Assembly (NCBI GenBank): GCA_023451375.1
Contig: JAEXZS010000066.1
Coordinates: 1-64,000 of the forward strand
Length of the DNA: 64,000 nucleotides
Source of the DNA: Pseudomonadota bacterium
Lineage (GTDB): Bacteria; Pseudomonadota; Alphaproteobacteria; Caulobacterales; Caulobacteraceae
Reading direction: 5' to 3'
Shown: positions 41,526 to 49,534 of the stretch, piece after piece
Numbering within the stretch: the stretch's first letter is position 1
Layout of the letters: every line of letters starts with the position of its first letter
Translations under genes and position numbers: made by a program
Notes under the pieces: generated by a model
Told to the model about the DNA's origin: nothing
The model's database searches: none
Seen by the model: only the letters and a program-made list of their open reading frames with translations

Positions 41526-42263
41526 GTGAGACAGAGGGCCCGCCTCGGCGTCAACATCGACCACGTCGCCACCGTGCGGAACGCGCGGGGCGGAACGCAC
41601 CCTGATCCGGTGCGCGCGGCCGAGGCGGCGCTGGCGGCCGGGGCGGACGGGATCACGGCGCATCTGCGCGAGGATCGCCGGCACATCACCGATGGCGACA
41701 TCGACGTGCTGAGCGCCCTGTGCGCGCGCGCCGGCAAGCCGCTGAACCTGGAGATGGCGGTGACCGAAGAGATGCTGGCCATCGCCCTGCGCCATCGGCC
41801 GCACGCCGCCTGTCTAGTGCCCGAGCGGCGCGAGGAAGTGACGACCGAGGGCGGCCTGGCGGTGGCCGGCCACGAGGCGCGGATCGCGCCGGTGGTCAAG
41901 GCGCTGGTCGACGCGGGCGTGCGGGTGTCGCTGTTCATCGAGCCGGCCCAGGACCAGGTCGAGGCCGCCGCCGCCGTCGGCGCCCAGGTGGTCGAGTTCC
42001 ACACCGGCCGATATTGCCACCTGACCGATCCGGGCGAGCGCGAGGTTGAGCTTGAACACCTGGTCGCCGCCGCCGCCCAGGCCGATATCCTGGGGCTGGA
42101 AGTCCACGCCGGTCACGGGCTGGACTACGACACCGCGCCGCGCCTGCTGGCCATACCCGAGGTGCGGGAGCTGAACATCGGCCACTTCCTGATCGGCGAA
42201 TCCATCTTCATCGGGATCGACGCCGCCATTCGCCGGATGCGCGCGGCGATGGACGCGGCATGA
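41526..42263 (+). CDS. pdxJ: Pyridoxine 5'-phosphate synthase
   Basis: A 245-residue TIM-barrel enzyme making the pyridoxine ring from 1-deoxy-xylulose 5-phosphate and 3-amino-2-oxopropyl phosphate. It opens with LGVNIDHVATVRNARGG, the family start; EDRRHITDGDI near residue 52 and EFHTGRYCHL near 157 are other conserved pieces, with NIGHFLIGE near the end. The start is GTG at 41526, 5 bp after GGAGGA, which overlaps the end of the REPIN-like element. It overlaps acpS by 4 bp. Confidence 0.97.
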   Translation: MRQRARLGVNIDHVATVRNARGGTHPDPVRAAEAALAAGADGITAHLREDRRHITDGDIDVLSALCARAGKPLNLEMAVTEEMLAIALRHRPHAACLVPERREEVTTEGGLAVAGHEARIAPVVKALVDAGVRVSLFIEPAQDQVEAAAAVGAQVVEFHTGRYCHLTDPGEREVELEHLVAAAAQADILGLEVHAGHGLDYDTAPRLLAIPEVRELNIGHFLIGESIFIGIDAAIRRMRAAMDAA

Positions 42264-42661
42264 TCATCGGCGTGGGCGCCGACCTGTCGGACATCCGGCG
42301 CATCCAGGCGTCGCTGGACCGGTTCGGCGAACGCTTCAAGCAGCGCTGCTTCACCGAACTGGAGCGGACCCGGTCGGACCGCAAGCCGGACCCGGCCTGG
42401 AGCTACGCCAAGCGCTTCGCGGCCAAAGAGGCCTGCGCCAAGGCGCTGGGCACCGGCATGCGCGCCGACGTCTACTGGCGCGACATGGGGGTGGCGAACC
42501 TGCGGTCCGGCCAGCCGACCATGGTGCTGACGGGCCACGCGGCCGAGCATCTGGCGCGACTGACGCCGCCTGGCCATGAGCCCAGGATTCACCTGACGCT
42601 GAGCGACGAACATCCGTATGCGCTGGCTTTTGTCGTCATCGAAGCCTTGCCGGTGGCGTAA
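42260..42661 (+). CDS. acpS: Holo-[acyl-carrier-protein] synthase
   Basis: A 133-residue phosphopantetheinyl transferase for ACP. The two Mg/CoA-binding motifs are visible: IIGVGADLSDIRRI at the N-terminus (Asp9) and KRFAAKEACAKALG near residue 55. Length is normal. It is coupled to pdxJ by an ATGA overlap, and this pdxJ-acpS pair followed by lepB-rnc-era is a long-conserved alphaproteobacterial and gammaproteobacterial arrangement. Confidence 0.97.
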   Translation: MIIGVGADLSDIRRIQASLDRFGERFKQRCFTELERTRSDRKPDPAWSYAKRFAAKEACAKALGTGMRADVYWRDMGVANLRSGQPTMVLTGHAAEHLARLTPPGHEPRIHLTLSDEHPYALAFVVIEALPVA

Positions 42662-42718
42662 TCGCGCTATACCCGTCCGCCAGTGACCGCGACCGCGCGG
42701 CAAGGGATTCCTGATCGC

Positions 42719-43558
42719 ATGAGCGAAACCGACAAGCCGCACCATGAACCGGCGGTGGAAACCTCGAAGACCGCCGGCGACGGCCCGGTCTATGCGGCTG
42801 GCGGCTCCGGCAAGGTCGCGCCCAAGTCGGCCGCCAACGAGACGGTCGAGATCGTCAAGACCATCGTCTTCGCCCTGCTGATCGCCATGGTGCTGCGGAT
42901 CTTCCTGTTCCAGCCCTTCACGATTCCGTCGGCCTCGATGGAGCCGAACCTCTACGAAGGCGACTACATCGTCGTGTCGAAGTGGTCGTACGGCTATTCG
43001 AAGCACTCGATCCCGTTCAGCCCGCCGCTGTTCGACGGCCGCATTCCGGCCGGGACGCCCGAGCGCGGCGACGTCGTCGTGTTCAAGCTGCCGCGCGACA
43101 ACAAGACCGACTTCATCAAGCGTGTGATCGGCCTGCCGGGCGATCGGGTGCAGATGATCGCCAACAAGCTCCACATCAACGGCCAGCCGGTGCAGGACGT
43201 GGTGGTCAGCCAGACCGAGATGCAGGACATCTTCGGCCCGCGCCCGATCACCAAGATTCGCGAGACCCTGCCGAACGGCAAGACCTTCATGACGCAGGAC
43301 TTCGGTCCGGGCGGGGACCTGGACGACACGCCGGTCTATGAGGTTCCGGCGGGACATTATTTCATGATGGGCGACAACCGCGACAACTCGATCGACAGCC
43401 GCGTCGACCCGATGAACGGCGTTGGCCTGGTGCCGGCCGAGAACCTGGTCGGCAAGGCGCAGATGATCCTGTTCTCGTGGGAGCCGGGTTCGTCGCTTTG
43501 GAACCCGGCGACCTGGTTCCGCGTGCGGCTGGACCGCTTCTTCACCGTCCTGCACTGA
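42719..43558 (+). CDS. lepB: Signal peptidase I
   Basis: A 279-residue serine/lysine-dyad protease that removes signal peptides in the periplasm. A charged cytoplasmic N-terminus of about 45 residues precedes one transmembrane helix (VKTIVFALLIAMVLRIFLF). Catalytic Ser is near residue 73 in PSASMEPNL, and the base Lys near 134 in DFIKRVIGLPGD. The C-terminal GDNRDNSIDSR motif is family box E. The ATG at 42719 has a distant AAGGGA; a GTG at 42683 is the alternative. It overlaps rnc by 1 bp. Confidence 0.95.
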   Translation: MSETDKPHHEPAVETSKTAGDGPVYAAGGSGKVAPKSAANETVEIVKTIVFALLIAMVLRIFLFQPFTIPSASMEPNLYEGDYIVVSKWSYGYSKHSIPFSPPLFDGRIPAGTPERGDVVVFKLPRDNKTDFIKRVIGLPGDRVQMIANKLHINGQPVQDVVVSQTEMQDIFGPRPITKIRETLPNGKTFMTQDFGPGGDLDDTPVYEVPAGHYFMMGDNRDNSIDSRVDPMNGVGLVPAENLVGKAQMILFSWEPGSSLWNPATWFRVRLDRFFTVLH

Positions 43559-44268
43559 TGGCGAACGGCCGCGCCGAGGCGGTCGTCGCGCTGGAGCAGC
43601 GCATCGGCCACGATTTCCGGGACAAGGCCTTGCTGGAGCGCGCCCTGACGCACGCCAGCGTCGGCGAAGGGGCGCCGCCGGGCGCGCATGGCCCGCGGGA
43701 CAACGAACGGCTCGAGTTCCTGGGCGACCGGGTGCTGGGGCTGCTGACGGCCGAGCGGCTGTTCCGCGACTTCCCCGCTGCCGACGAGGGACAGCTGTCG
43801 TCGACCCTGCATGCGCTTGTCGACAAGACGGCCTGCGCCCGGGTGGGCGAGGCCTGGGGCGTCGGCGCGGCGCTGCGCCTGTCGCCCGGCGAGACCAAGA
43901 CGGGCGGTCGCAAGAAGGCCGGCGTCATCGCCGATGCGGTCGAGGCCATCCTGGCGGCGGTCTATCTGGACGGCGGTCTGGAAGCGGCGCGCGCGGCCTT
44001 CCAACGCGGCTGGGCCGCCGACCTGGCCGCGCCGCCGCCGCGCAGCGTGACCAATCCGAAATCGGCGCTGCAGGAGTGGGCGCAGGGCAAGGGGCGACCG
44101 CTGCCGACCTATCGCATCGTCGGGCGCACCGGCTCGGATCACGCGCCGACCTTCAAGGTGGAAGTCCTTGTCGAGGGCGTCGAACCCTTGACCGCGCAGG
44201 GGCGTTCGCGTCAGGAGGCGGAGAAGGCCGCCGCGACGGCGCTCCTGAAACGTGAAGGCGTAATTTGA
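43558..44268 (+). CDS. rnc: Ribonuclease III
   Basis: A 236-residue double-strand-specific RNase. The signature ERLEFLGDRVLGLL at about residues 50-63 carries the acidic Mg ligands, and a second acidic site appears in VIADAVEAILAAVYLDGG. The dsRNA-binding domain occupies about residues 160-236 (PKSALQEWAQGKGRPLPTY, then EKAAATALLKREG). It matures rRNA and regulates mRNAs. The ATG lies in the lepB stop (TGATG), and the stop overlaps era's TTG start. Confidence 0.97.
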   Translation: MANGRAEAVVALEQRIGHDFRDKALLERALTHASVGEGAPPGAHGPRDNERLEFLGDRVLGLLTAERLFRDFPAADEGQLSSTLHALVDKTACARVGEAWGVGAALRLSPGETKTGGRKKAGVIADAVEAILAAVYLDGGLEAARAAFQRGWAADLAAPPPRSVTNPKSALQEWAQGKGRPLPTYRIVGRTGSDHAPTFKVEVLVEGVEPLTAQGRSRQEAEKAAATALLKREGVI

Positions 44269-45218
44269 CCGAGACCCACAACCCCGCACAGCGCGCCGGC
44301 TTCGCCGCCATCATCGGCGCGCCCAACGCCGGCAAGTCCACCTTGGTGAACCGGCTGACGGGATCAAAGGTCTCCATCGTCACCCAGAAGGTGCAGACCA
44401 CTCGGTTCCCCGTGCGCGGCATCGCCATGGAAGGCGCCGCCCAGATCATTCTGGTGGACACGCCCGGCATCTTCACGCCGCGCCGCCGGCTGGACCGGGC
44501 CATGGTCGCCTCGGCCTGGGGCGGCGCCGAGGACGCGGATATCGTCGTCCATTTGATCGACGCCCAGTCGCACATCGCCGCGGAAGGCCGCGACGGCACG
44601 GCGGCGGATCGTCGCTCGGCCGAGGACACCGAAACCATCATCGCCAACCTTCAGGCGACGGGGACCAAGGTGTTGCTGGCGCTGAACAAGATCGACGGCA
44701 TGCGCCGCGACACCCTGCTGGCGCTGTCGCAGAAGCTGTTCGAGAGCGGCGTCTATGAGGAGGTCTACATGATCTCCGCCGCCACCGGCGACGGGGTCGA
44801 GGACCTGAAGCAGCGGTTGGCCCGCTCCATGCCCGAGGGGCCTTGGCTGTATCCAGAAGATCAGGCGGCCGACGTGCCGATCCGGGTTCTGGCCGCCGAG
44901 ATCACGCGCGAGAAGGTCTATCTGCGCGTCCACGAGGAACTGCCTTATTCGGCGGCGGTGGAGACCACCAGTTTCGAGGATCGCGCCGACGGCTCGGCTC
45001 GGATCGAGCAGACCATCTATGTCGAGCGTGAGAGCCAGCGGCCCATCGTGCTGGGCAAGGGCGGCCAGACGCTGAAGTGGATCGGCCAGAAGGCGCGCGA
45101 GGAGCTGAACGAGATCCTCGGCCGCCAGGTGCATCTGTTCCTGACGGTGAAGGTCGATCCGAAGTGGCAGGATTCACGGGCGCTGTATGCCCAATTCGGC
45201 CTCGATTTCGACGTCTGA
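44265..45218 (+). CDS. era: GTPase Era
   Basis: A 317-residue 16S-rRNA maturation GTPase. G1 is GAPNAGKS at residues 18-25, the G2 loop contains VQTTRFPVRG, G3 is DTPGIF, and G4 is NKID near 141. A C-terminal KH domain includes GKGGQTLKWIGQKAREEL. The start is TTG at 44265, overlapping the rnc stop (TTGA), which would keep Era levels low relative to RNase III. It ends 31 bp inside the next gene's most upstream start. Confidence 0.95.
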   Translation: MTETHNPAQRAGFAAIIGAPNAGKSTLVNRLTGSKVSIVTQKVQTTRFPVRGIAMEGAAQIILVDTPGIFTPRRRLDRAMVASAWGGAEDADIVVHLIDAQSHIAAEGRDGTAADRRSAEDTETIIANLQATGTKVLLALNKIDGMRRDTLLALSQKLFESGVYEEVYMISAATGDGVEDLKQRLARSMPEGPWLYPEDQAADVPIRVLAAEITREKVYLRVHEELPYSAAVETTSFEDRADGSARIEQTIYVERESQRPIVLGKGGQTLKWIGQKAREELNEILGRQVHLFLTVKVDPKWQDSRALYAQFGLDFDV

Positions 45219-46470
45219 TCGCGTCGTGTTCGAAGTGCCGCGTACAGCCGGGGGACATCCCCGCACCATCATCGGCCTGCTGATCGCGGTCGCCGTGGGC
45301 GGGGCCACCTGGGGCGGAGTGGCGACCGCGATCCGTCAGCCGCGTGACGCCGTGCTGGCCTCCTTGCGACCCGCGCAGCCGCCGCGCCCGCCCCTTGTGG
45401 TCGTGCAGGACCTGCCGAGACTGGCCGAACGGCTGGACCGGTCGGCGGCGTCCCGGGGATTTATGGGGGCGGTGCTGGTGGCCAGGGGCGACCGCGTCCT
45501 GTTCCGCCAGGTGTACGGCAAGGCGAACTATGAGACCGATCAGCCGCTGGCGCTGGATTCGCGCTTCCGGCTGGCGTCCATCTCCAAGCAGTTCACGGCG
45601 GCGGCGATCCTGAAGCTGCAGGATGAGGGGCGGCTGACGATCGGCGATCCTGTGTGCAAGTGGATTCAGCCCTGTCCCGAGGCGTGGGCGCCGGTCCGCA
45701 TCCATCACCTGCTGTCGCATACCTCGGGCATTCCCGACCTGATGGCGCGCGGCGCCTGGGGCCTGCGCCGCGTGACGCCGGCGACATTGGACGAACTGAC
45801 GGAGGACTCAAAAGCCTTCCGCCTGCAGTTCGAGCCGGGATCGAAGGTCCGGTACAACAACGCCGGCTTCAACCTGGCCGCCGCCATCGTCGAGAAGGCC
45901 AGCGGCCAGCCGTTCGACGTCTATATGCGGCAGGCCTTCTTCCAGCCGCTGGGCATGAAGGACACGGGGCTGGACCTGGACGGCGGGAACCACGACGTCA
46001 TCATGGGCTACGCCAACTTTCCTGGCGGGCTTGCGGCGCAGCCCAACGCCAACACCTCGATCGTGGCAGGCGCGGGCGCGGTCTATTCTACGCTGGACGA
46101 CCTGCTGGTGTGGCAGCGGGCGCTGCATCGCGGCGAGCTGCTGACGCCGTTCAGCTACCAGCAGATGCTGACCGACCATTCGCCCGCCGATACGCCGAAG
46201 GAGCGCGGCCGCGAACATCGCGACTGGGGCTACGGCATCTTCTCCAAGCGGCTGGGCCAGCAGGTGAAGCCATCCTTCGAGGACCGCCAGATCTATCACA
46301 CCGGCAGCTGGGGCGGGTTCCGCAACCTGATGCTTTATCAGCCCGAGGCGGATGTCTCGGTGATCGTCCTGTCGAACAATTATCACCTGCGCGACCAGGT
46401 CTTCCTGATCGCCGAGCAGGCGATGGCCGAGGCGCTGGGTCGCGAGTTCCCGACCCAGCTCAACCGCTAG
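45187..46470 (+). CDS. Membrane-anchored serine hydrolase, class C beta-lactamase/PBP4-like fold
   Basis: A 427-residue protein. Residues 27-47 (TIIGLLIAVAVGGATWGG) form an N-terminal signal anchor. The hydrolase domain then has SxxK at Ser131-Lys134 (SISK), YNN at 223-225, and HTG at 371-373, the three motifs of this family. These enzymes range from D-aminopeptidases and esterases to true AmpC; without closer matches I would not call it a resistance gene. The ATG at 45187 overlaps era by 32 bp; GTG at 45226 would avoid this. Neither has a strong ribosome site. Confidence 0.87.
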   Translation: MPNSASISTSDRVVFEVPRTAGGHPRTIIGLLIAVAVGGATWGGVATAIRQPRDAVLASLRPAQPPRPPLVVVQDLPRLAERLDRSAASRGFMGAVLVARGDRVLFRQVYGKANYETDQPLALDSRFRLASISKQFTAAAILKLQDEGRLTIGDPVCKWIQPCPEAWAPVRIHHLLSHTSGIPDLMARGAWGLRRVTPATLDELTEDSKAFRLQFEPGSKVRYNNAGFNLAAAIVEKASGQPFDVYMRQAFFQPLGMKDTGLDLDGGNHDVIMGYANFPGGLAAQPNANTSIVAGAGAVYSTLDDLLVWQRALHRGELLTPFSYQQMLTDHSPADTPKERGREHRDWGYGIFSKRLGQQVKPSFEDRQIYHTGSWGGFRNLMLYQPEADVSVIVLSNNYHLRDQVFLIAEQAMAEALGREFPTQLNR

Positions 46471-46473
46471 TTT

Positions 46474-47097
46474 TCAGGCGTCGCGCGCCGCCTCCTCAAC
46501 GAACGATCCGGTCGGCACGTCGCCTCCCAGGCCGTAGGTGGCGACCACGACGCCCTTTCCGGTGACTTCGCCGCCCAGTGGCGTCCAAGCCCGTGGGCGT
46601 GAGCCGGCATCGAACAGTCGCTTGCCCCGGCCGAGGACAAGCGGGAAGGTCAAGGTCGTCATCTGGTCGATCAGATCGGCGGCGAGCAGGGCGTGGATCA
46701 CTTTGCTCGATCCGTGGATCAGCAGATCGCGACCCTCGGTCTGTTTGAGCGCGCGGACGGCCGGGACGACGTCGCCCTCAATGCGGTGACTGTTGACCCA
46801 CGGCGTCGGCGTTCCCGGGCTGGCGACCACGTACTTCTCGACGCTGTTGAAGACGCGGCCGAGCTCGTCGTCCTGGTGCGGCCAGAAGGCGGCGAATATC
46901 TCGTATGTGCGGCGGCCCAGAAGCAAATCGTAGTTCTCGCCCATGGCGCGGCCCATCAGCTCGCCCAAGGTGTCATCCCAGAATGGGAAGACCCAGCCGC
47001 CGGACTTGAATCCGTCGCTCGGATCTTCCTCGGGCCCGCCGGGCGCTTGCATGACGCCGTCCATGGAAATGAAGGTGGCGGTTCGGATCGTGCGCAT
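46474..47097 (-). CDS. RibD C-terminal/dihydrofolate-reductase-like protein
   Basis: A 207-residue protein of the RibD_C/DHFR fold. It opens MRTIRTATFISMDGVMQAPG, the usual start of this family; LLLGRRTYEIFAAFWPHQ near residue 58 and DLLIHGSSKVIHALLAADLIDQ near 123 are further hallmarks, and FPLVLGRGKRLF marks the C-terminal part. Members bind NADPH but most have no proven substrate. It is the last gene of the ArsR-led cluster, 13 bp after the DoxX-like gene. Confidence 0.9.
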   Translation of the reverse strand: MRTIRTATFISMDGVMQAPGGPEEDPSDGFKSGGWVFPFWDDTLGELMGRAMGENYDLLLGRRTYEIFAAFWPHQDDELGRVFNSVEKYVVASPGTPTPWVNSHRIEGDVVPAVRALKQTEGRDLLIHGSSKVIHALLAADLIDQMTTLTFPLVLGRGKRLFDAGSRPRAWTPLGGEVTGKGVVVATYGLGGDVPTGSFVEEAARDA

Positions 47098-47110
47098 GTC
47101 GTCTCTCTCC

Positions 47111-47521
47111 CTATGTCGATGCGGGGATGATTTCCGAGCGCCGCAGCGGAAGCAGCGCCCGCAGCGCCGGGTCGCGCAGCCACAGGCCGGCCCACATGAT
47201 CAGGCCCAGGTAGACGCCGAACAGGGTGTGGCTGAACAGCGGGCTGTCGACGTGCAAGTGGGTGGCGATCGCGCCGCCGAGCAGGGCGGTCATGGTCACC
47301 GCCCCCAAGAGGCTGGTGCGCCGCCAGGCGTAGAGCAGGGTTCCGATCAGCTCGATCGCGCCGATCAGCGGCACGTCCGCCGGATCGATGTTGAGCGAGC
47401 GGATGTAGTCCAGGTTCACGTCCGGCATCAGGAACTTGGGCGCGACGGACGCGCCGAGCATGAACAGCACGAACAGCGCGCTGAGGACGCGGCCAGTCCA
47501 CACCATGGGCGAGGCCTTCAT
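47111..47521 (-). CDS. DoxX-like small membrane protein
   Basis: A 136-residue polytopic protein with about four hydrophobic helices: VLSALFVLFMLGASVAPKF, LIGAIELIGTLLYAW, LLGAVTMTALLGGAIATHLH and LFGVYLGLIMWAGLWL. The ATG at 47521 has GGAG 8 bp upstream. The pattern, including GAIELIG and the GGAIATH segment, fits the DoxX-like family that accompanies ArsR/SRPBCC clusters. It probably alters membrane redox or stress response; no catalytic residues are evident. Confidence 0.87.
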   Translation of the reverse strand: MKASPMVWTGRVLSALFVLFMLGASVAPKFLMPDVNLDYIRSLNIDPADVPLIGAIELIGTLLYAWRRTSLLGAVTMTALLGGAIATHLHVDSPLFSHTLFGVYLGLIMWAGLWLRDPALRALLPLRRSEIIPAST

Positions 47522-47577
47522 GGTTCGATCTCCATCGTAAAGGGAGGGGCGGGGCGGCGTCGGACCGCCCCTGGAGT

Positions 47578-48024
47578 TCAGGTCTGTTCGGGCGTCCAGC
47601 CTTCGGCCGGGACGGTGTTGACCATCCACGGAATGCCGAACCGGTCGGTCAGGCTGCCGTAGCCGGGCGACCAGAAGGTCTCACCGAAAGCCATGCCGAC
47701 CTCGCCGCCCTCGGCCAGGGCGTCGAACACCTGCTTCGCCTTGACGGCGTCCTCGGTGTGATAGGTGACGTCGAAGCCGTTCTTGGGCTTGTCAATGTTT
47801 CGGGCCCATTCGACATCCATATCGGCGCCCATGATCGCCTGGTCGCCGACCTCCAGCCAGGCGTGCATCAGCCAGTCCTGGTACTTGTCGTCCGTGATCG
47901 GCATGCCCGGAGGCGCGGCGGAGTAGGGGATGGCGGCGGACAGCTTGCCGCCCAGGACTTGGGCGTAGAACTCGAACGCTTCGCGGCACTGGCCGCGGAA
48001 ACTCAAACTGGTCACGATCTTCAT
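47578..48024 (-). CDS. VOC-family protein, PhnB/glyoxalase-like
   Basis: A 148-residue single vicinal-oxygen-chelate protein. It begins IVTSLSFRGQCREAFEFYAQVLGG, the usual PhnB-type opening, shown in part (FRGQCREAFEFY), and has GDQAIMGADM and the closing FGETFWSPGYGSLTDRFGIPWM. PhnB-like VOC proteins generally lack known substrates. The start is preceded by GAGGAGACGACC, a strong site like that of the neighbouring SRPBCC gene at 49071, suggesting a cluster built of similar units. Confidence 0.92.
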   Translation of the reverse strand: MKIVTSLSFRGQCREAFEFYAQVLGGKLSAAIPYSAAPPGMPITDDKYQDWLMHAWLEVGDQAIMGADMDVEWARNIDKPKNGFDVTYHTEDAVKAKQVFDALAEGGEVGMAFGETFWSPGYGSLTDRFGIPWMVNTVPAEGWTPEQT

Positions 48025-48047
48025 GGTCGTCTCCTCTTGGTTTCGGT

Positions 48048-48527
48048 TCAGTCGGGATGGGCGGCGAGCCAGGCCTCCAGGCGATCGACGGTCGAGGTCC
48101 AGCCGTGCTGGTGGCCGGCCAGGCTGCGTGCGTTCTTGAGGCCCTCGTGGGTGAAGGCCATATCGGTGCGGCCATCATCGGTGTCGGTGAGATGGACGGT
48201 GACGAGCGTGTCCGCCGCAGGGCCGTCTTCGTGGTTGTCGCCCTCCCACTTGAAGGTGAAGACCAGCCGTTCGGGTTCGACAATCTCGCGATACACCCCG
48301 CCCTGCCACAGCTCCTCGCTGGTCTCAGGCGACTTCAAGCCGATGCGCCACTGACCGCCGACGCGGAAGTCGCTGGTGACGCTGAAGGCGGGCCATTCGA
48401 CCGGCCCCATCCACAGCACCAGGATTTCCGGCCGGCTCCACGCCCGCCATACCAGGGCGCGGGGCGCGTCGAAGGTGCGCCGCATGTGCAGCGTCGGCCG
48501 GGTGTCGAGGTCTTCTGCGAGGGTCAT
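48048..48527 (-). CDS. SRPBCC-domain protein, AHSA1/CalC-like (first of two)
   Basis: A 159-residue START-fold protein of the Aha1-C-terminal-like group: MRRTFDAPRALVWRAWSRPEILVLWMGP near residues 17-44, GGQWRIGL, and FTFKWEG in the middle. Hydrophobic ligand binding is expected; the role is unknown. It overlaps no neighbour: 23 bp before the VOC gene and 40 bp after the second SRPBCC gene. The two SRPBCC proteins share the same layout (ALVWRAWSRPEIL versus KIYRAYTDPAIL), so they are probably old paralogues. Confidence 0.9.
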   Translation of the reverse strand: MTLAEDLDTRPTLHMRRTFDAPRALVWRAWSRPEILVLWMGPVEWPAFSVTSDFRVGGQWRIGLKSPETSEELWQGGVYREIVEPERLVFTFKWEGDNHEDGPAADTLVTVHLTDTDDGRTDMAFTHEGLKNARSLAGHQHGWTSTVDRLEAWLAAHPD

Positions 48528-48567
48528 GGCTGGGTCCGTGGATAAAGCCGGTCGCGGCGGGAAAGCG

Positions 48568-49071
48568 TCAGAGCGTCTTCACGATCTCGGCCAGTTGGTC
48601 GGCGACCTGGCCCCAGCCTTCGTGGAAGCCCATTTCCTCGTGCTGCTTCATGGTCCCCTCGCTCCAGTGGCTGGCGGTGGCGGTGTACTTCGTCTTGCCG
48701 TCGGCGGTGGGCTCCAGCTCGATACGCGCCACCATGAAGGGCTGGCCTGCCGGTTTCCAGTCGGGCGTGAAGGCGTCGGTCGAGATCAGGCGACGGTTGG
48801 GCACGACCTCCAGGAAGACGCCCGAGTTGGGAAACCGCTCGCCGTCCGGTCCGTGCATGACGAAGTTGAAGCGACCGCCGACCCGAGGCTCGATCACCGC
48901 GTCGCTGATGCTCCAGGGCTTGGGCGCGAACCACTGGCTGAGGATGGCCGGGTCCGTATAGGCCCGATAGATCTTCTCGGGCGAGGCGTCGATCACGCGT
49001 TCCAGCACCAGGTCAAAGGCGTGGGCCGCTCCGTCGGTGTCGCACGGGTTGCTCTCAATTTCGTTCGCCAT
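48568..49071 (-). CDS. SRPBCC-domain protein, AHSA1-like (second of two)
   Basis: A 167-residue START-fold protein. FDLVLERVIDASPEKIYRAY near residue 18, LSQWFAPKPWSISDAVIEPRVGGRFNFVM (split over residues 48-76) and WSEGTMKQHEEMGFHEGWGQ are the AHSA1 hallmarks. AAAGGAGACGACA gives an excellent ribosome site. Its first 17 bp overlap the arsR gene, so the two are translationally coupled. ArsR-SRPBCC pairs of this kind are frequent in proteobacteria and actinobacteria and are usually autoregulated. Confidence 0.92.
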   Translation of the reverse strand: MANEIESNPCDTDGAAHAFDLVLERVIDASPEKIYRAYTDPAILSQWFAPKPWSISDAVIEPRVGGRFNFVMHGPDGERFPNSGVFLEVVPNRRLISTDAFTPDWKPAGQPFMVARIELEPTADGKTKYTATASHWSEGTMKQHEEMGFHEGWGQVADQLAEIVKTL

Positions 49072-49402
49072 TGTCGTCTCCTTTCTGAATCTTGCGAAGA
49101 TAGTCTTCCAGTCGGTCGAAGCTCTGGTCCCAGTAGCGGCGGTAATGCTCCAGCCATTCGGCGATGCTGCGCATCGCCATGGGCTCCAGCCGGGCCGGCC
49201 TCCATTGGGCTTCCTTGCCCCGGCTGATCAGGCCGGCCTTCTCCAGCACCTTCAGATGCTTCGATACGGCCGGCAGGCTGATGTCGAACGGCTGGGCCAG
49301 CTCATTGACGGTGGCCTCGCCTTCGCTCAGTCGCGCGAGGATGGCCCGACGCGTCGGGTCAGCCAGGGCGGCGAACTTGGCGGAGAGTGGGTCGGTCTGC
49401 AT
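49055..49402 (-). CDS. ArsR-family winged-helix regulator
   Basis: A 115-residue regulator. LADPTRRAILARLSEGEATVNELAQPFDISLPAVSKHLKVLEKAGLIS, in residues 12-59, is the complete ArsR DNA-binding domain. There are no clustered cysteines like the ELCVCDL box of metal sensors, so it is the non-metal type typical of arsR-SRPBCC clusters. It heads a minus-strand set with two SRPBCC genes, VOC, DoxX and RibD-C. Two palindromes at 49420-49435 and 49460-49471 lie directly upstream and are likely its operators. Confidence 0.93.
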   Translation of the reverse strand: MQTDPLSAKFAALADPTRRAILARLSEGEATVNELAQPFDISLPAVSKHLKVLEKAGLISRGKEAQWRPARLEPMAMRSIAEWLEHYRRYWDQSFDRLEDYLRKIQKGDDNGERN

Positions 49403-49419
49403 AGGTCAGGGCTTCATAC

Positions 49420-49471
49420 TTAACTGCTAGGTTAATTGAACGTCGCAATCGCCTTTGTCAACCTGCTGGTT
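49420..49471 (-). promoter_or_regulatory. Twin operator-like palindromes upstream of the arsR cluster
   Basis: Site 1 is TTAACTGCTAGGTTAA (49420-49435), a TTAAC-N6-GTTAA palindrome; site 2 is AACCTGCTGGTT (49460-49471) with perfect AACC/GGTT arms. Centres are 38 bp apart. Both lie within 70 bp of the arsR start (49402), as expected for ArsR autorepression. The region is A/T-rich relative to its surroundings. Confidence 0.65.
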
Positions 49472-49534
49472 AAATAAGCTGCCGGAACGACTCCGTGCGC
49501 GACGGGTTGGCGACAGGCGATGCTGGGAGGCCCC

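Noticed and set aside
45187..46470. Antibiotic-resistance beta-lactamase
   Set aside because: The SxxK, YxN and HTG motifs are shared by many esterases and peptidases; nothing shows lactamase activity, and the signal anchor differs from AmpC.
49420..49435. CtrA-like site TTAA...TTAA before arsR
   Set aside because: Spacing is 8 bp, not the 7 bp of the TTAA-N7-TTAA CtrA box, and symmetry fits an ArsR operator better.
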